The notes under the pieces are model-generated. The model was not told the origin of the DNA. It ran no database searches and saw nothing but the letters and a program-made list of their open reading frames with translations. The position numbers were made by a program, and so were the translations under genes. Shown here piece by piece: positions 24,025-35,186 of a stretch of 64,000 nucleotides of DNA. Within the stretch, counting starts at the first letter, position 1. Each line of letters starts with the position of its first letter. The stretch spans positions 620,001 through 684,000 of the forward strand of contig QXEO01001020.1 in the NCBI GenBank assembly GCA_007115705.1, read 5' to 3'. This DNA is from Dactylis glomerata (Eukaryota; Streptophyta; Magnoliopsida; Poales; Poaceae).

Positions 24025-27000
24025 TCTCCCCCCCCTTCAAAAGGCGTTGACCTCGACGCTCCAAGGTCATCTCCATCATATGGTGATAAATCAGCAACGT
24101 TGAAACTGTTGCTAACACCACCAAACTCAGCAATAGGAATATCAATCGAGTAGGCATTATCATTGAACTTTGCAAGCACCCAATAGGGACCAGCACCTCG
24201 GGGCCTCAACTTGGAACGCCTAAGCAAAGGAAATCTGTCCTTGCGCAGGTGCACCCATACCATATCACCAGGCTGAAAAAGAACCTGCTTTCTTGACTTG
24301 TTGCGAGCAGCAGCAGTATTCTTCCCTTTCTTCTCAATAGCCTCTCGAGTCTTCTCATGAATTTTCTTTACAAAATCAGCTCTCTTTGATGCCTCCATAT
24401 TAACTCTCTCATGCAATGGAAGAGGCAACAAATCTAGTGGTGTAATAGGTTTGAAGCCATACACCACCTCAAACGGACAAAGCTGAGTAGTAGAATGTAC
24501 CGCCCTGTTGTATGCAAACTCCACATGCGGCAAACAATCTTCCCACTCCCGCAGATTTTTCTTAATCATTGTCCTCAGCAACTGTGACAAAGTTCGATTC
24601 ACCACCTCGGTTTGGCCGTCAGTTTGGGGATGACATGTAGTGCTGAACAGCAGCTTCGTTCCTAGCTTTCCCCATAAGGTCTTCCAAAAGTAGCTCATGA
24701 ACTTGACGTCCCTGTCAAAAACAATAGTCTTGGGCACTCCATGCAAGCGTACAATATCCCTAAAAAACAGGTTAGCCACATGCGACGCATCGTCGCTCTT
24801 ATGACATGCAATAAAGTGTGCCATCTTAGAGAATCTATCCACTACCACAAATATAGAATCATGACCATACTAATATCTTCCCATGGTGTAATAGGTGCAG
24901 GTAGTGGTGTATACAAACCGTGAGGCTTCAGCTTGGACTTGGATGTGTTACACACAATGCAACGCCGCACATACCTGTCCACATCACGCCTCATCCTAGG
25001 CCAAAAGAAGTGATCAGCTAGCATGAGTAATGTCTTCTCACGCCCAAAGTGACCCATCAAACCTCCAGCATGTGATTCCTGCAATAAGAGCAAACGCAAA
25101 GACGACTCCGGAACACATAGTTTGTTAGCTCGAAATAGAAACCCATCATGTACGTGATATTTCTCCCAAGCGTTTTTGAAAGCACACAAACAATATGGTT
25201 CAGCAAAATCATGATCAGTTGCATAAAGCTCACAAATACTCTGTAAACCAGGAATATTAATATCAAGTTGTGACAATAACATATTCTTCCTAGATAAAGC
25301 ATCAGCAACCACATTATCTTTTCCCTTCTTATGTTTAATGATGTACGGAAAAGATTCAATAAACTCAACCCACTTAGCGAGACGCCTATGCAAGTTGGAT
25401 TGTGCTTTCAAATATTTCAAAGCTTCATGATCAGAATGTATGATAAATTCTTTTGGCCACAAATAATGTTGCCAAACCTCAAGAACTCTAACAAGTGCAT
25501 ATAATTCTTTATCATAAACAGGATAATTCAGTCTAGCACCAGATAATTTCTCAGAAAAATAAGCAATAGGACGACCCTCTTGCATCAAAACGCCACCTAC
25601 GCCTATACCACTAGCATCACATTCAACTTCAAATTGCTTTGAAAAATCAGGCAATGCAAGTAAAGGTGCAGAAGTAAGCAAACATTTCAATTCATCAAAG
25701 GCATGATCTTGGGCTATGCCCCACACAAAAGGAACACCTTTCTTCGTTAACTCATTTAATGGTGCAGCAATAGTACTAAAGTCTTTCACAAAACGGCGAT
25801 AGAAACCAGCAAGACCATGAAAACTTCGTACTTGACTAACATTCATGGGAGTAGGCCAATCTTGAATAGCAGCAATTTTAGATTGATCTACCTCTACTCC
25901 ATGCTTAGAAATATGACCTTATCTTTTGCAAATGTGCACTTCTCAAGATTAGCATATAATTTATTATCACGCAGCACTTGCAAAACTTGTCTAATATGAA
26001 CACAGTGTTCAGTTTCATTGCGGCTGTAAATAAGTATGTTATCAAAATAGACAACCACAAAACGACCAATGAACTCTCTCAAAACAGGATTCATTAAGCG
26101 CATGAATGTACTAGGTGCATTAGTAAGACCAAAAGGCATGACTAGCCACTCATATAAACCAAATTTAGTTTTGAAAGCAGTTTTCCATTCATCTCCTTCT
26201 TTCATGCGAATTGGATGGTAACCACTAAGCAAATCAATTTTAGAGAAAACAGCAGCAGCACTCAATTCATCTAACATATCCTCGAGACGGGGAATAGGAT
26301 GACGATATCGAATAGTAATGTTGTTTATAGCTCTACAATCTACGCACATGCGCCATGTACCATCTTTCTTAGGCAACAAAATCACAGGAACAACACAAGG
26401 ACTAAGAGAGACACGAATGTACCCCTTATCCAGAAGAGCTTGTACTTGTGCTTGTATCTCCTTTGTTTCGTCGGGGTTGGTCCTGTAGGGGGCGCGGTTG
26501 GGCAAGGAGGCGCCAGGGATCAAGTCGATCTGGTGCTCGATGCCTCGTAATGGTGGCAGCCCAGCAGGTACCTCCGCTGGAAAAACATCATCAAAGTCCT
26601 GCAAAACAGTTGAGATACCAAGAGAAACAAGTTGCATATCGTTAGAAACTAAAACCTCGCCCTTGTACATGAGCACAAGGGGCATGGTTGTAGGATCCTC
26701 ACTAAATTCTCTCATGTCTTCTTTGGTGGCTAAAACTAACAAGTTGGGCACTCCCTCACTTTTCGTTATATCACTCACGGCTGTTACATTATCTCGTGGA
26801 GGTGGCTGTTCGAGTTTCACTTCGGTCTTCTGACGAGATTCGTTAACAATTTGCTGCGGTGACATAGGTAGTAGGTTGATTTTCTTGCCCTTGAACTCCA
26901 AGTGATAAGTATTGGCTCGACCATTGTGTTGCACATGCCGATCATAGAGCCATGGCCGACCCAACAAAAGATGACAAACCGTCATAGGAACCACATCAAA

Positions 27001-28602
27001 ATCAATAGAATCCTTGTATGGCCCTATCTCAAAGTTCACACGTACCATGTAGTTTACCTTCATCTCACCAATGTCACTTAACCACTGAATATAATATGGG
27101 TTAGGATGAGGTAAATATTTCAAACCCAGCTTGGCACATAACTCCTTACTTGCGAGATTGCGACAGCTTCCGCCATCAATGATCACCTTGCAAGCTTTAT
27201 TGGGACCAACTAGTGCCTTGGTTTGAAACAGGTTGCAGCGCTGAGAATCAATATTGGGCTGCACACTCAACGTACGTGGAGAGACAACAATAATAGGAGA
27301 AGAGTCAGCATAAGCATCTTCACCTTCATCATCAGAACCAAACGGATCAGCATCTTCTCCGGTCTCATATCCATTCTCAGTAACCACTATCACTTTGTTG
27401 TTGGGACAATCTCTTTTAAAGTGTCTCTTGCCTCCACACGTATGACATAGTTTCTCAGTAGCACGAGTCACGGAGGCACTCAAACCAGAACTAGCGGCTG
27501 GTGTGGTAGCGGGACGTCTGGACTCAGCTCCAGAGGTCGCCGGCCTAGTGGACGAGGAGGGGCGAGTAGGAGTCCCCTCAAGTGGCGCTGGGGCAGGGCT
27601 AGAAGGCGCCCTGGCAGTGTATCGACTGGCAGGTGAAAAGCGAGATTTTTGTTGCGCCTCTTCAGCAAGCTGTGCCTCCGCCTCCATAGCATGGTGAAGC
27701 AATTGATTCATATCATTGTAAGCATGATGTCGGACGATGTTCTTGATAGGAAGTCTGAGTCCGTGCAAAAACCGTTGCATAGTCATCTGACTAGACTCTT
27801 GAACTCGTGATCGCTGCATCAACAGTTCCATCTCCTTGTAATAAGCATCAACTGTCAAAAATCCTTGCTTCAGCTGTGTCAATCTATCAAAAACTGAACG
27901 CAAATAATTGGTGGGTACAAAACGAGCCTGCATGATTTCCTTCATCTCTGTCCAGCGCAAAACAGGAAGCTCATGAGCTGCTCGTCGTTGTGACAGAATA
28001 TTATCCCACCAACGGAGGGCATAACCATCAAATTCTGAGTATGCAAGTTTGATCTTCTTATCTTCAGTGTAAGCATGCAAATGCCACAGGTTGTCGATCT
28101 TGAGCTCCCAAGTGAGGTAATCCTCCACATCACCTTCACCATCAAATCTGGGTATCGAGAACTTTGGCTTCCCTAGAAAATCACCCTTAGCAGGTATGAC
28201 ACGTCGGGCACCAAGGCCATGTGGTGGCCGACCATGTTGTCCAAGACCATGCCCACGAGCATTGGGGCCTAGTAGATTGGCATAGTCATGGACACTGTCA
28301 TCATCAGCAAAGTCAGCAGCAGGCTGCACATGCGGTGGTACCATGGGTCGATGCAGCTCTGCTAGGGATTGGTTCAACTGATCAATGCTGTGCTCGAAGG
28401 TAGTGAACTGAGCTTGCATAGCTTGAACAGTATCTGCGGTGCCTTGCACTTTGAACTGGAGTTGCTGATGTGCAGTCACAACGTCGGTAGTAGAACGATC
28501 CAAAACCCCCTCCAGATGAGTGCGCAGTCCAACAAAGTCTGTCCAAACCACTGGTGTATCCCCATCTTTTTCCTGCATCACATCATAACCACTAGTAGAC
28601 AT
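23673..28602 (-). pseudogene. gag-pol: C2 Gag-Pol polyprotein (broken)
   Basis: The frame starts at the ATG at 28602 (minus); an in-frame upstream ATG at 28656 lies in the leader and is not shared with C3. Seen in order: Gag capsid-like domain, CCHC knuckle (C-x2-C-x4-H-x4-C) near 27450-27410, protease with DGGSC, RT, RNase H, integrase, and a CR tail with GPITRARAK in the LTR. Compared with C3 there is a short deletion near 25908 just after the RT core (about 16-17 bases, frame lost) and a 34-base deletion near 24866 in the integrase catalytic core (frame lost). The RT active site reads YFDN: the last catalytic Asp is changed to Asn by the codon at 26038-26040. Gag, protease and most of RT remain one open frame (28602-25894). 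Confidence 0.92.
24025..24037 (-). other. C2 polypurine tract
   Basis: The minus strand reads AAGGGGGGGGAGA directly before the 3' LTR. The run of 8 Gs keeps the polyprotein frame open into the LTR, unlike the 7-G run in C3. Confidence 0.85.
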
Positions 28603-28812
28603 GATTAGTAGATTAGTGCACGAAATCAAAAACGTGTGGTGCCTCTCACAACTCACTCAAAAACTGACAAGAAAAGGTAATCTTACCGTTCCAAAGTGAA
28701 TAGTAGTGTGTACCAGAACAAAGTATCAAGCTCGTGCACGGATGTGATGAAGTGAATACCGAGGGTATAAGAGCGATCACACGACAAACCAGGAATATAT
28801 GGTGGAGCTGTA
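28603..28812 (-). other. C2 leader, part next to Gag
   Basis: This is the end of the C2 leader, just upstream of Gag. It is cut off from the rest of the leader (34370-35173) by the insertion of N2, with the duplication CTGTA at 28808-28812 and 34365-34369. The rejoined sequence matches the C3 leader near 14130. Confidence 0.8.
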
Positions 28813-29366
28813 TGATATGGGCACGACGGAGGAGGTGAAGCCCAATTTCAGGACTCCACCAAGATGAGGGAAGCTCGTTGCATATTGGCACGCCAGGACG
28901 ACCTATGATATGTAATAATTAGTCTAAGGTTGTGTCAGCAATTTATATTCATGCCTATGTTATTTCGTAGCTAGGTCTAGTTGTGGGCCACTTAGTTTTA
29001 TTTGTGTTTTGGGTTTGGGCCTGTCCAAGCCCAACAGTTTTCTGGCCATCTATATAAGGAGGCCAGCAGGTTAGGGTTTAGGGAGTTCAGTTGTTTAGTT
29101 GAAAACTATCGTGTGCTCCACCGTGTATCATCCCTCCGGGGAAACGGCGCTGCCGTGTTTCTAATAAAGATTGCTGCGAGGGTTCTTGCGTCATCAAGGA
29201 TTATCGAGTTGTGGTTTGAGGCGTGGTGATCTTCATCACGTTGCTTGCTGGATCCGTTCCTCTTCTTCAGGTGACGTTCATTGCGTTATTGGAAGATTAT
29301 CTATCTGGTTGACTCGCTGTGAAAGATCGGGACAAAACTCCAAGGATCGCCGGCGTGATCCTTATC
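28813..29366 (+). repeat. N2 extra LTR in inverted (plus) orientation
   Basis: This 554-bp LTR reads on the plus strand, opposite to the rest of N2, and lacks only its terminal A. It forms a near-perfect palindrome with 29377-29931, with an 11-base centre (29367-29377) that is the LTR-end/primer-site junction of the other arm. A TATA-type CTATATAAGG lies near 29049 and AATAAA near 29164. Confidence 0.92.
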
Positions 29367-29376
29367 TGATACCACA

Positions 29377-29931
29377 TGATAAGGATCACGCCGGCGATCC
29401 TTGGAGTTTTGTCCCGATCTTTCACAGCGAGTCAACCAGATAGATAATCTTCCAATAACGCAATGAACGTCACCTGAAGAAGAGGAACGGATCCAGCAAG
29501 CAACGTGATGAAGATCACCACGCCTCAAACCACAGCTCGATAATCCTTGATGACGCAAGAACCCTCGCAGCAATCTTTATTAGAAACACGGCAGCGCCGT
29601 TTCCCCGGAGGGATGATACACGGTGGAGCACACGATAGTTTTCAACTAAACAACTGAACTCCCTAAACCCTAACCTGCTGGCCTCCTTATATAGATGGCC
29701 AGAAAACTGTTGGGCTTGGACAGGCCCAAACCCAAAACACAAATAAAACTAAGTGGCCCACAACTAGACCTAGCTACGAAATAACATAGGCATGAATATA
29801 AATTGCTGACACAACCTTAGACTAATTATTACATATCATAGGTCGTCCTGGCGTGCCAATATGCAACGAGCTTCCCTCATCTTGGTGGAGTCCTGAAATT
29901 GGGCTTCACCTCCTCCGTCGTGCCCATATCA
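29377..29931 (-). repeat. N2 3' LTR
   Basis: This 555-bp LTR on the minus strand runs from TGATATGGGCAC (29931) to CCTTATCA (29377). It encodes the last 17 or so residues of the N2 ORF, ending VKPNFRTPPR. It is followed on the minus strand by TGTGGTATCA, a primer-site start that normally follows a 5' LTR. Confidence 0.93.
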
Positions 29932-31589
29932 TCCTCCCCCCCTTCAAAAAGCGTTGTCCCCAACGCGTGAGGGTCTGCTCGAAAGGGTGGCGGAATATCA
30001 ATAATAGCAGCACATATATTCGCCGTCTTCAAGTCTTGCTTGCCTTCCTCACCACATCCTCCCTCTTGGCCTGCTCGACTTGATACAGCCCTAGGTGGTT
30101 GCACCGCTTTTCTTCGCCAAATAAACTTGTACTTAGGCGCCTCCACCTTCTTCTTCTCAACCCTTGCTAGAACCTTGCGTTGCTGAACATGAACCTGCTT
30201 AGCACGACCCTGCAAAGTAGTAATGCCCGGGCCACACAACTGACGAACACGTCCATCTTTGCCTGTATGCACACGCACTGCTGCTCCAACAAAACGTCTC
30301 CGAGGTGTTCTAACAAAACTGTGGCTGACTACCCGCGGCACCGTATGCACCGGAACACGATCAGCATCACCGTCATCGGTCTGAACACCCATGTCAACAC
30401 GAACTGGAAGGGGAACACATGGAACACATGCTGACATATCCTTCCCTTCATCAATATGAGGCTTGACTTCAACCGGCTTGTCACTAACAAGAACAACTGG
30501 CTTGCCATCTACAGGCTTGGCTGAAACAATATCACCACTGACGCTCGTCGCATCATGCTCCTCATGCTGCGGCGTAGCTAGCCCAAATTTTTGCTTAGCC
30601 TTGCGCAACTTTGCCTTGTGTACCACCAGCTCAACATCAGACTTTATTTGATCATCCTGCATAGGTTTCAAAGTCCGCTGTTTGCCATCATGCACAAAAG
30701 AATATGTATTTGCTCTCCCAGCATGAGTAACATTGCGATCATACTGCCATGGACGTCCAAGTAACAGTCCACACACCTCCAATGGCAACACATCGCACTC
30801 GACCTCATCAACATAATCACCAACTGTAAATGGCACACGTACCTTATGAGTAACTTTCAGCATACCGCAACTATTTAACCATGCAACATGCTTAGGTTCA
30901 GGAATACGCCATGCTGACAAACCCAAAGTCGACACCACAGCCTTACTGATGCTATTACAGTAGCTACCACCATCCACCATGAGCTTGCACGCTTTGCCCT
31001 TGATCATACACTGCGTCTGAAATAGACTCCAACGCTGACCTCTTTCCACTGCCATACAAGCATCATTATAGAATCTCTTGAGTTGCATATTCAACCCATT
31101 TAACGGTTCAGCCACAACATCCTTGACAACATCAACCTTCGTATCTGCATAAGGTATAATTGCTGTCGTAGCCGGACTGACCTGCTCGACCAAACAAGCC
31201 GCTGGCACAAAACGCTGCCTCGCAAGGCGCTTCACTTCTTCCCAAGTGTTTGGAGAACTCTGGCCCTTTATACGCATATCATACTGTAAGCGCTTCCACC
31301 AAGCTGTAGTTGTTTGATCAAAGCGCTCAAGAGCTGAAGTGTAACAAGTAATTTCCCCGTAATCTCGAGAACGCGGCAATAACCAACGGTCCATTACCTC
31401 TTCCCATGCCAAATATTCCTGTGGCGTTGCATCTATCTTCAACCAAAGTCTTCGCAAACCTCCCAATGCTCTGGTCGCAGCAATAGCTTCAGGATAAATT
31501 AGGGGTGCTTCATCCTTTTCTCCCAACCAAAGAGTTTGATAATATTCTGGCACATTCGTAGAAACTGTATCAAAAGCACCGATCACCAT
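29877..31589 (-). CDS. gag: N2 Gag-protease protein with basic C-terminal region
   Basis: This is an uninterrupted 570-residue ORF from the ATG at 31589 to a stop inside the 3' LTR. It has a Gag capsid-like region at about residues 45-140 (TAWWKRLQYD, RQRFVPA), no CCHC zinc knuckle, and a protease-like domain with DGGSY and then LLLGRPWQYD. The C-terminal third has no match I know: an acidic/Val-rich linker with KPVEVKP, then a strongly basic block (TPRRRFVGAAVRVHTGKDG, then RAKQVHVQQRKV). It ends EEVKPNFRTPPR. RT, RNase H and integrase are absent. The protein is close to that of N3, mostly outside the N-terminus. It could supply structural protein, but replication would need another element. 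Confidence 0.85.
   Translation of the reverse strand: MVIGAFDTVSTNVPEYYQTLWLGEKDEAPLIYPEAIAATRALGGLRRLWLKIDATPQEYLAWEEVMDRWLLPRSRDYGEITCYTSALERFDQTTTAWWKRLQYDMRIKGQSSPNTWEEVKRLARQRFVPAACLVEQVSPATTAIIPYADTKVDVVKDVVAEPLNGLNMQLKRFYNDACMAVERGQRWSLFQTQCMIKGKACKLMVDGGSYCNSISKAVVSTLGLSAWRIPEPKHVAWLNSCGMLKVTHKVRVPFTVGDYVDEVECDVLPLEVCGLLLGRPWQYDRNVTHAGRANTYSFVHDGKQRTLKPMQDDQIKSDVELVVHKAKLRKAKQKFGLATPQHEEHDATSVSGDIVSAKPVDGKPVVLVSDKPVEVKPHIDEGKDMSACVPCVPLPVRVDMGVQTDDGDADRVPVHTVPRVVSHSFVRTPRRRFVGAAVRVHTGKDGRVRQLCGPGITTLQGRAKQVHVQQRKVLARVEKKKVEAPKYKFIWRRKAVQPPRAVSSRAGQEGGCGEEGKQDLKTANICAAIIDIPPPFRADPHALGTTLFEGGEDDMGTTEEVKPNFRTPPR
29932..29945 (-). other. N2 polypurine tract
   Basis: The minus strand reads GAAGGGGGGGAGGA directly before the 3' LTR. 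It is in frame and encodes Glu-Gly-Gly-Glu-Asp, identical to N3. Confidence 0.85.
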
Positions 31590-32699
31590 AACTGCGCAAC
31601 TTCAGCACCAAAGCACACTGTGACAGATAAATTTGAAAATTGCGCGGAGGTGCGGAAGAATGCACCAATTCCAGAGCAAAACAAACTTATTTCTTTCACA
31701 GAATGTAAAACTGATTGCTTCACAGACTGAAATCAGCAGAGCACACGGACACGCCTGGGTCTCGTGGTACCATAGAGATTGTCTGAGGTATGGCGCAGCT
31801 AGCGACACAGGCACGCGAGCGTGGCCAGGCGGCGGGTGTTCCAGGCGAGTGGTGGGCCGGCCCGCTAGCGACTCCCGGCGCGCGAGGCTGCCTCGCTCGA
31901 GGACAGACGTCCTCCGCGCTCAGGTGCGCCTGGGCGACGCTGTTGTCCTTTTTTTGTTTTTTCGTCAATGCCCTCGATCGGTCTGGCAGCCGATGCCCAG
32001 GCGAGCAATCTCCTTTCTTTGTTTTGTTGCTTTTCCGATCAGATCTGGCAGCCCACTAAGGACAGGACGGCCCACGGAGAACAAGGCCCGTGAGCTAGCT
32101 TCCCGGGCAAGAACGCCAAGCGGCCCACGGAGAAACAAGGCCGATCTCTGCAGCGGGGCGCAGGACGCTGCCCTCGATCGCCTAGCGTCTCGCTCGAGGC
32201 CAGACGACCTCTGTGGTCAAGCGATGCCCGGGTCGATCGCTGTTTTTTTTGTGTGAACTTAACTCGATCGGATCTGGAATCTACACGGCTGCCTCGTCTC
32301 GTGGGAAATCGATCTGATTGACCACGAAAACCGATCGGATCTGGCAGCTGCCGTGCTGTGAAAGATCGATCGGCGAGCTTGAAGCCTGACCGGACTCCTT
32401 GGAAATAGCCCAGACGATCAGAAAAAAACCGCCTCAATCCAAGGTACCCGACTTAGCACAGAGCTGAAAACAATCTGATCAGCAAACCCACTCTCCTAAA
32501 AACAATCTGATCAGATCTGAAAACCGTGCGTGAAGAACTGGCACCAACTCCTCGCCGACAATCCACCTGACGATCTGAAAACTTCTAGGTGAACAACCAA
32601 TGAAAAACCACCAAAACTTTCTGATCTGAAAACTGCTCGGAGAGAAACAATCCGCAGATCAATCAACAGAAAACACTCGCAGTGATAAACCCAGTAATC
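31590..32699 (-). other. N2 leader 2
   Basis: About 1.1 kb lies between the internal primer site and the Gag-protease ATG. It is G+C-rich with many CGATCGG/GATCTGG words and has no coherent ORF. It differs from leader 1 of the same element, so the two come from different subfamily members. Confidence 0.7.
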
Positions 32700-32755
32700 T
32701 GATACCACATGATAAGGATCACGCCGGCGATCCTTGGAGTTTTGTCCCGATCTTT
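32700..32755 (-). repeat. N2 internal LTR-end fragment plus primer site
   Basis: The last 46 bp of an N2-type LTR (32710-32755) are followed by a primer site (TGTGGTATCA, minus; 32700-32709). The LTR fragment is joined directly to a truncated gag at 32756. The LTR part matches the end of the other N2 LTRs exactly as far as I can read. Confidence 0.88.
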
Positions 32756-32908
32756 CTCCCAAGACTGATAGTCTGCCCAGGTCGCAGAACTATCCAAACG
32801 CCACTCGATCTTGGTAGAATCCAAAGTGAAACCTACCATGAGAGTAGTGTAGTCAAAATAGACATCGTCTGACTTCTCCTTCTTGCTAACAATCGCTGAA
32901 AAACCCAT
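32756..32908 (-). pseudogene. N2 truncated gag 5' fragment
   Basis: About 51 codons lie downstream of an ATG at 32908 (minus). The fragment ends at a WADYQSWE-type segment comparable to the N3 Gag N-terminus (YESWE). It is then fused without a gap to the LTR end at 32755. It differs in sequence from the full Gag at 31589, so it comes from a second, divergent subfamily. Confidence 0.75.
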
Positions 32909-33800
32909 CACGTGGCAGAGAAAAATCGTGGAAACAGTGCAGATTTGTTGAATAAGAAGTACCAATTCCAGGTCAAATTGAACGGAGATTTAGCACTACC
33001 TGCACCAAAACTGAGAGCAAAAATCTGCAAACTAGTGCAGCCGTTACGTATTCGTTGAATCAGATAAAAGATTGGTCGATATATGACGGTAAACGATCAA
33101 TTCTAGCTGCTTTCACGGTCTTCAGCGACACAGAACTGAGAAACAGAGAGTAGAGGAGGCGCCGCGCTTGACCTCAGACACGGTCTGGGGTCTAGCGACC
33201 GAAAACCTCCAGGCGAGGGCGAGCGAGGTAAGCTGTCGATCTCAGCTGGACTCAAACGGGGCGCTAGGACACCTAGCCAAACTGGGCCGGCCCGCTGGGC
33301 ACCAATCTGGCCTGCTGGTGGCTAGAGCGCCAGACGCACGCGGAGCGAGCGATCCCTCGATCGCCAGGCACGCGCGGGCGGCTGCCTTTTTTTTTTTTTT
33401 TTTACAACTCAGATCGGATCTGGTTCCTGGGATAGGATCTGGGCGGGACGAGCTGCTCCAAGCGCTGGACTCCACCGATCGCGCCTAGCCCTGGGCGCTT
33501 CACTTCCACCGATCGGATCTGGCCCAAGGAGGCGGTGCTACGAACAGCTGCAGGCGCGGGACCCCCAGGAGATCGAGCAGAGCCCGAGATCCGATCTGCG
33601 CGGCGACCTTGATCTTGTCCTTTTCTCTAATTCCCAGATGCGCAGAACCAAACTGATAGATCAATCAATACAAGACCACAAACCAATCTGCGATCGCCCC
33701 ACAGAGACAAAAACCAATCTGATCTGAAATCCTTTCGGTGAAGGACAATCCGCAGATCAGTAATCAACAGAAAACACTCGCCGTGAGCAACCCAGTAATC
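32909..33800 (-). other. N2 leader 1
   Basis: About 0.9 kb lies between the outer primer site and the gag fragment. It contains a poly-T run at 33386-33405 (poly-A on the sense strand) and many GATCGG words. No ORF is supported. Confidence 0.7.
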
Positions 33801-33808
33801 TGATACCA
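33801..33808 (-). other. N2 primer-binding site
   Basis: The minus strand reads TGTGGTATCAGATTACTGGG right after the LTR end; the tRNA match is TGGTATCA(GA). It is identical in layout to N3. Confidence 0.8.
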
Positions 33809-33810
33809 CA

Positions 33811-34364
33811 TGATAAGGATCACGCCGGCGATCCTTGGAGTTTTGTCCCGATCTTTCACAGCGAGTCAACCAGATAGATAATCTTCCAATAACGCAATGA
33901 ACGTCACCTGAAGAAGAGGAACGGATCCAGCAAGCAACGTGATGAAGATCACCACGCCTCAAACCACAGCTCGATAATCCTTGATGACGAAGAACCCTCG
34001 CAGCAATCTTTATTAGAAACACGGCAGCGCCGTTTCCCCGGAGGGATGATACACGGTGGAGCACACGATAGTTTTCAACTAAACAACTGAACTCCCTAAA
34101 CCCTAACCTGCTGGCCTCCTTATATAGATGGCCAGAAAACTGTTGGGCTTGGACAGGCCCAAACCCAAAACACAAATAAAACTAAGTGGCCCACAACTAG
34201 ACCTAGCTACGAAATAACATAGGCATGAATATAAATTGCTGACACAACCTTAGACTAATTATTACATATCATAGGTCGTCCTGGCGTGCCAATATGCAAC
34301 GAGCTTCCCTCATCTTGGTGGAGTCCTGAAATTGGGCTTCACCTCCTCTGTCGTGCCCATATCA
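33811..34364 (-). repeat. N2 5' LTR
   Basis: This 554-bp LTR on the minus strand differs from 29377-29931 by about one deleted base and one substitution. It is followed on the right by the CTGTA duplication and the C2 leader. Confidence 0.94.
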
Positions 34365-34369
34365 CTGTA

Positions 34370-35173
34370 GGTATGGTATCCTAAGTGCACCGCAAATACG
34401 TCCTAGTGCTGATCATATGACAAGACCCACGAAACACACGCAGTGGAGATAAGCAAGGCAAAGCAACTCTGAAAAAGATCTCAAGAGATATAAGTGACAA
34501 CGCACAGTAGCTCGTGTTGCAATGCACAAGAGAGACGCTAGCACTGGCTCGATGAACAGGCACAAGATTGCGCACACGGCAGCAGCCTAATGAGCACGAA
34601 GTAGCTAGTCTCGTATGGGTAAGCTCCTAACACGATGCTGTAGACAGGCTGTAGCTAAGGCGATCAAAATTGTGTAGAAAGGATGCTATGTGGACACAGT
34701 GGTAACACGCTGTCGCGGCAGAGAAAATGACAAAAAATATGTCACGGCAGAGATGTACGATGCCGAAAACACACGGCAGCGCGATGGCGATGCGAAACGG
34801 ACAAAGTAGTTTGTCTTCTTTTTTTATATACATATATAGGTGTGGTGTGTGCAGGCACGTCCCCTTTTTTCTATTTTTTTTTACTTTGGCAAGCGATCGA
34901 TCGGATCTCTAGGAACAACAGCTGACACAGAAATCGATCTAGTGATCAGAAACGATCGGAAACTGACGACGAACGCCGGGGACGGAAAGAAAAGATGAAA
35001 AAGGCTACGCAAAAAGAACACAGGATCAACGACTAAAACTAAAATACGATGCAATCTAGGCTATGGCAGAAACTAAGAACCCTAAATTTTGTTGGCTTTT
35101 TCTGGATAGGACTAAAAACAAAAACGAATTGCGGGTATGGATTTGTGGATGCTCACCGAGTAAACCATGGAAA
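34370..35173 (-). other. C2 leader, part next to the primer site
   Basis: This 0.8-kb noncoding leader of C2 lies between its primer site and the N2 insertion. It is colinear with the C3 leader. I see nothing else in it. Confidence 0.75.
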
Positions 35174-35183
35174 TCTGATACCA
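35174..35183 (-). other. C2 primer-binding site
   Basis: The minus strand reads TGGTATCAGA, three bases after the 5' LTR end. It is the initiator Met-tRNA type. Confidence 0.85.
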
Positions 35184-35186
35184 AGA

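Larger units (their letters stand above)
28813..34364 (-). mobile_element. N2: rearranged non-autonomous CRM-type element with an extra inverted LTR
   Basis: N2 is a 5552-bp insertion in the C2 leader with the duplication CTGTA on both sides. In minus-strand order it contains: 5' LTR (33811-34364), primer site, leader 1, a short gag 5' fragment (32908-32756), the last 46 bp of an LTR (32710-32755), a second primer site, leader 2, a Gag-protease ORF (31589-29877), polypurine tract, 3' LTR (29377-29931), 10 bp of primer-site sequence, and then an LTR in the opposite orientation (28813-29366). Both outer ends are therefore the U3 start (TGATATGGGCAC read inward). The LTR copies are almost identical (about 2 differences in 555), so it is the youngest insertion I can date. 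Confidence 0.92.

Noticed and set aside
29002..29229. Repeated small ORF of about 75 codons (also at 29515-29742, 33627-34175, 42300-42518, 45541-45759)
   Set aside because: It recurs only because it lies in the N2/N3 LTRs. It overlaps the TATA box and poly(A) signal and has no coding features.
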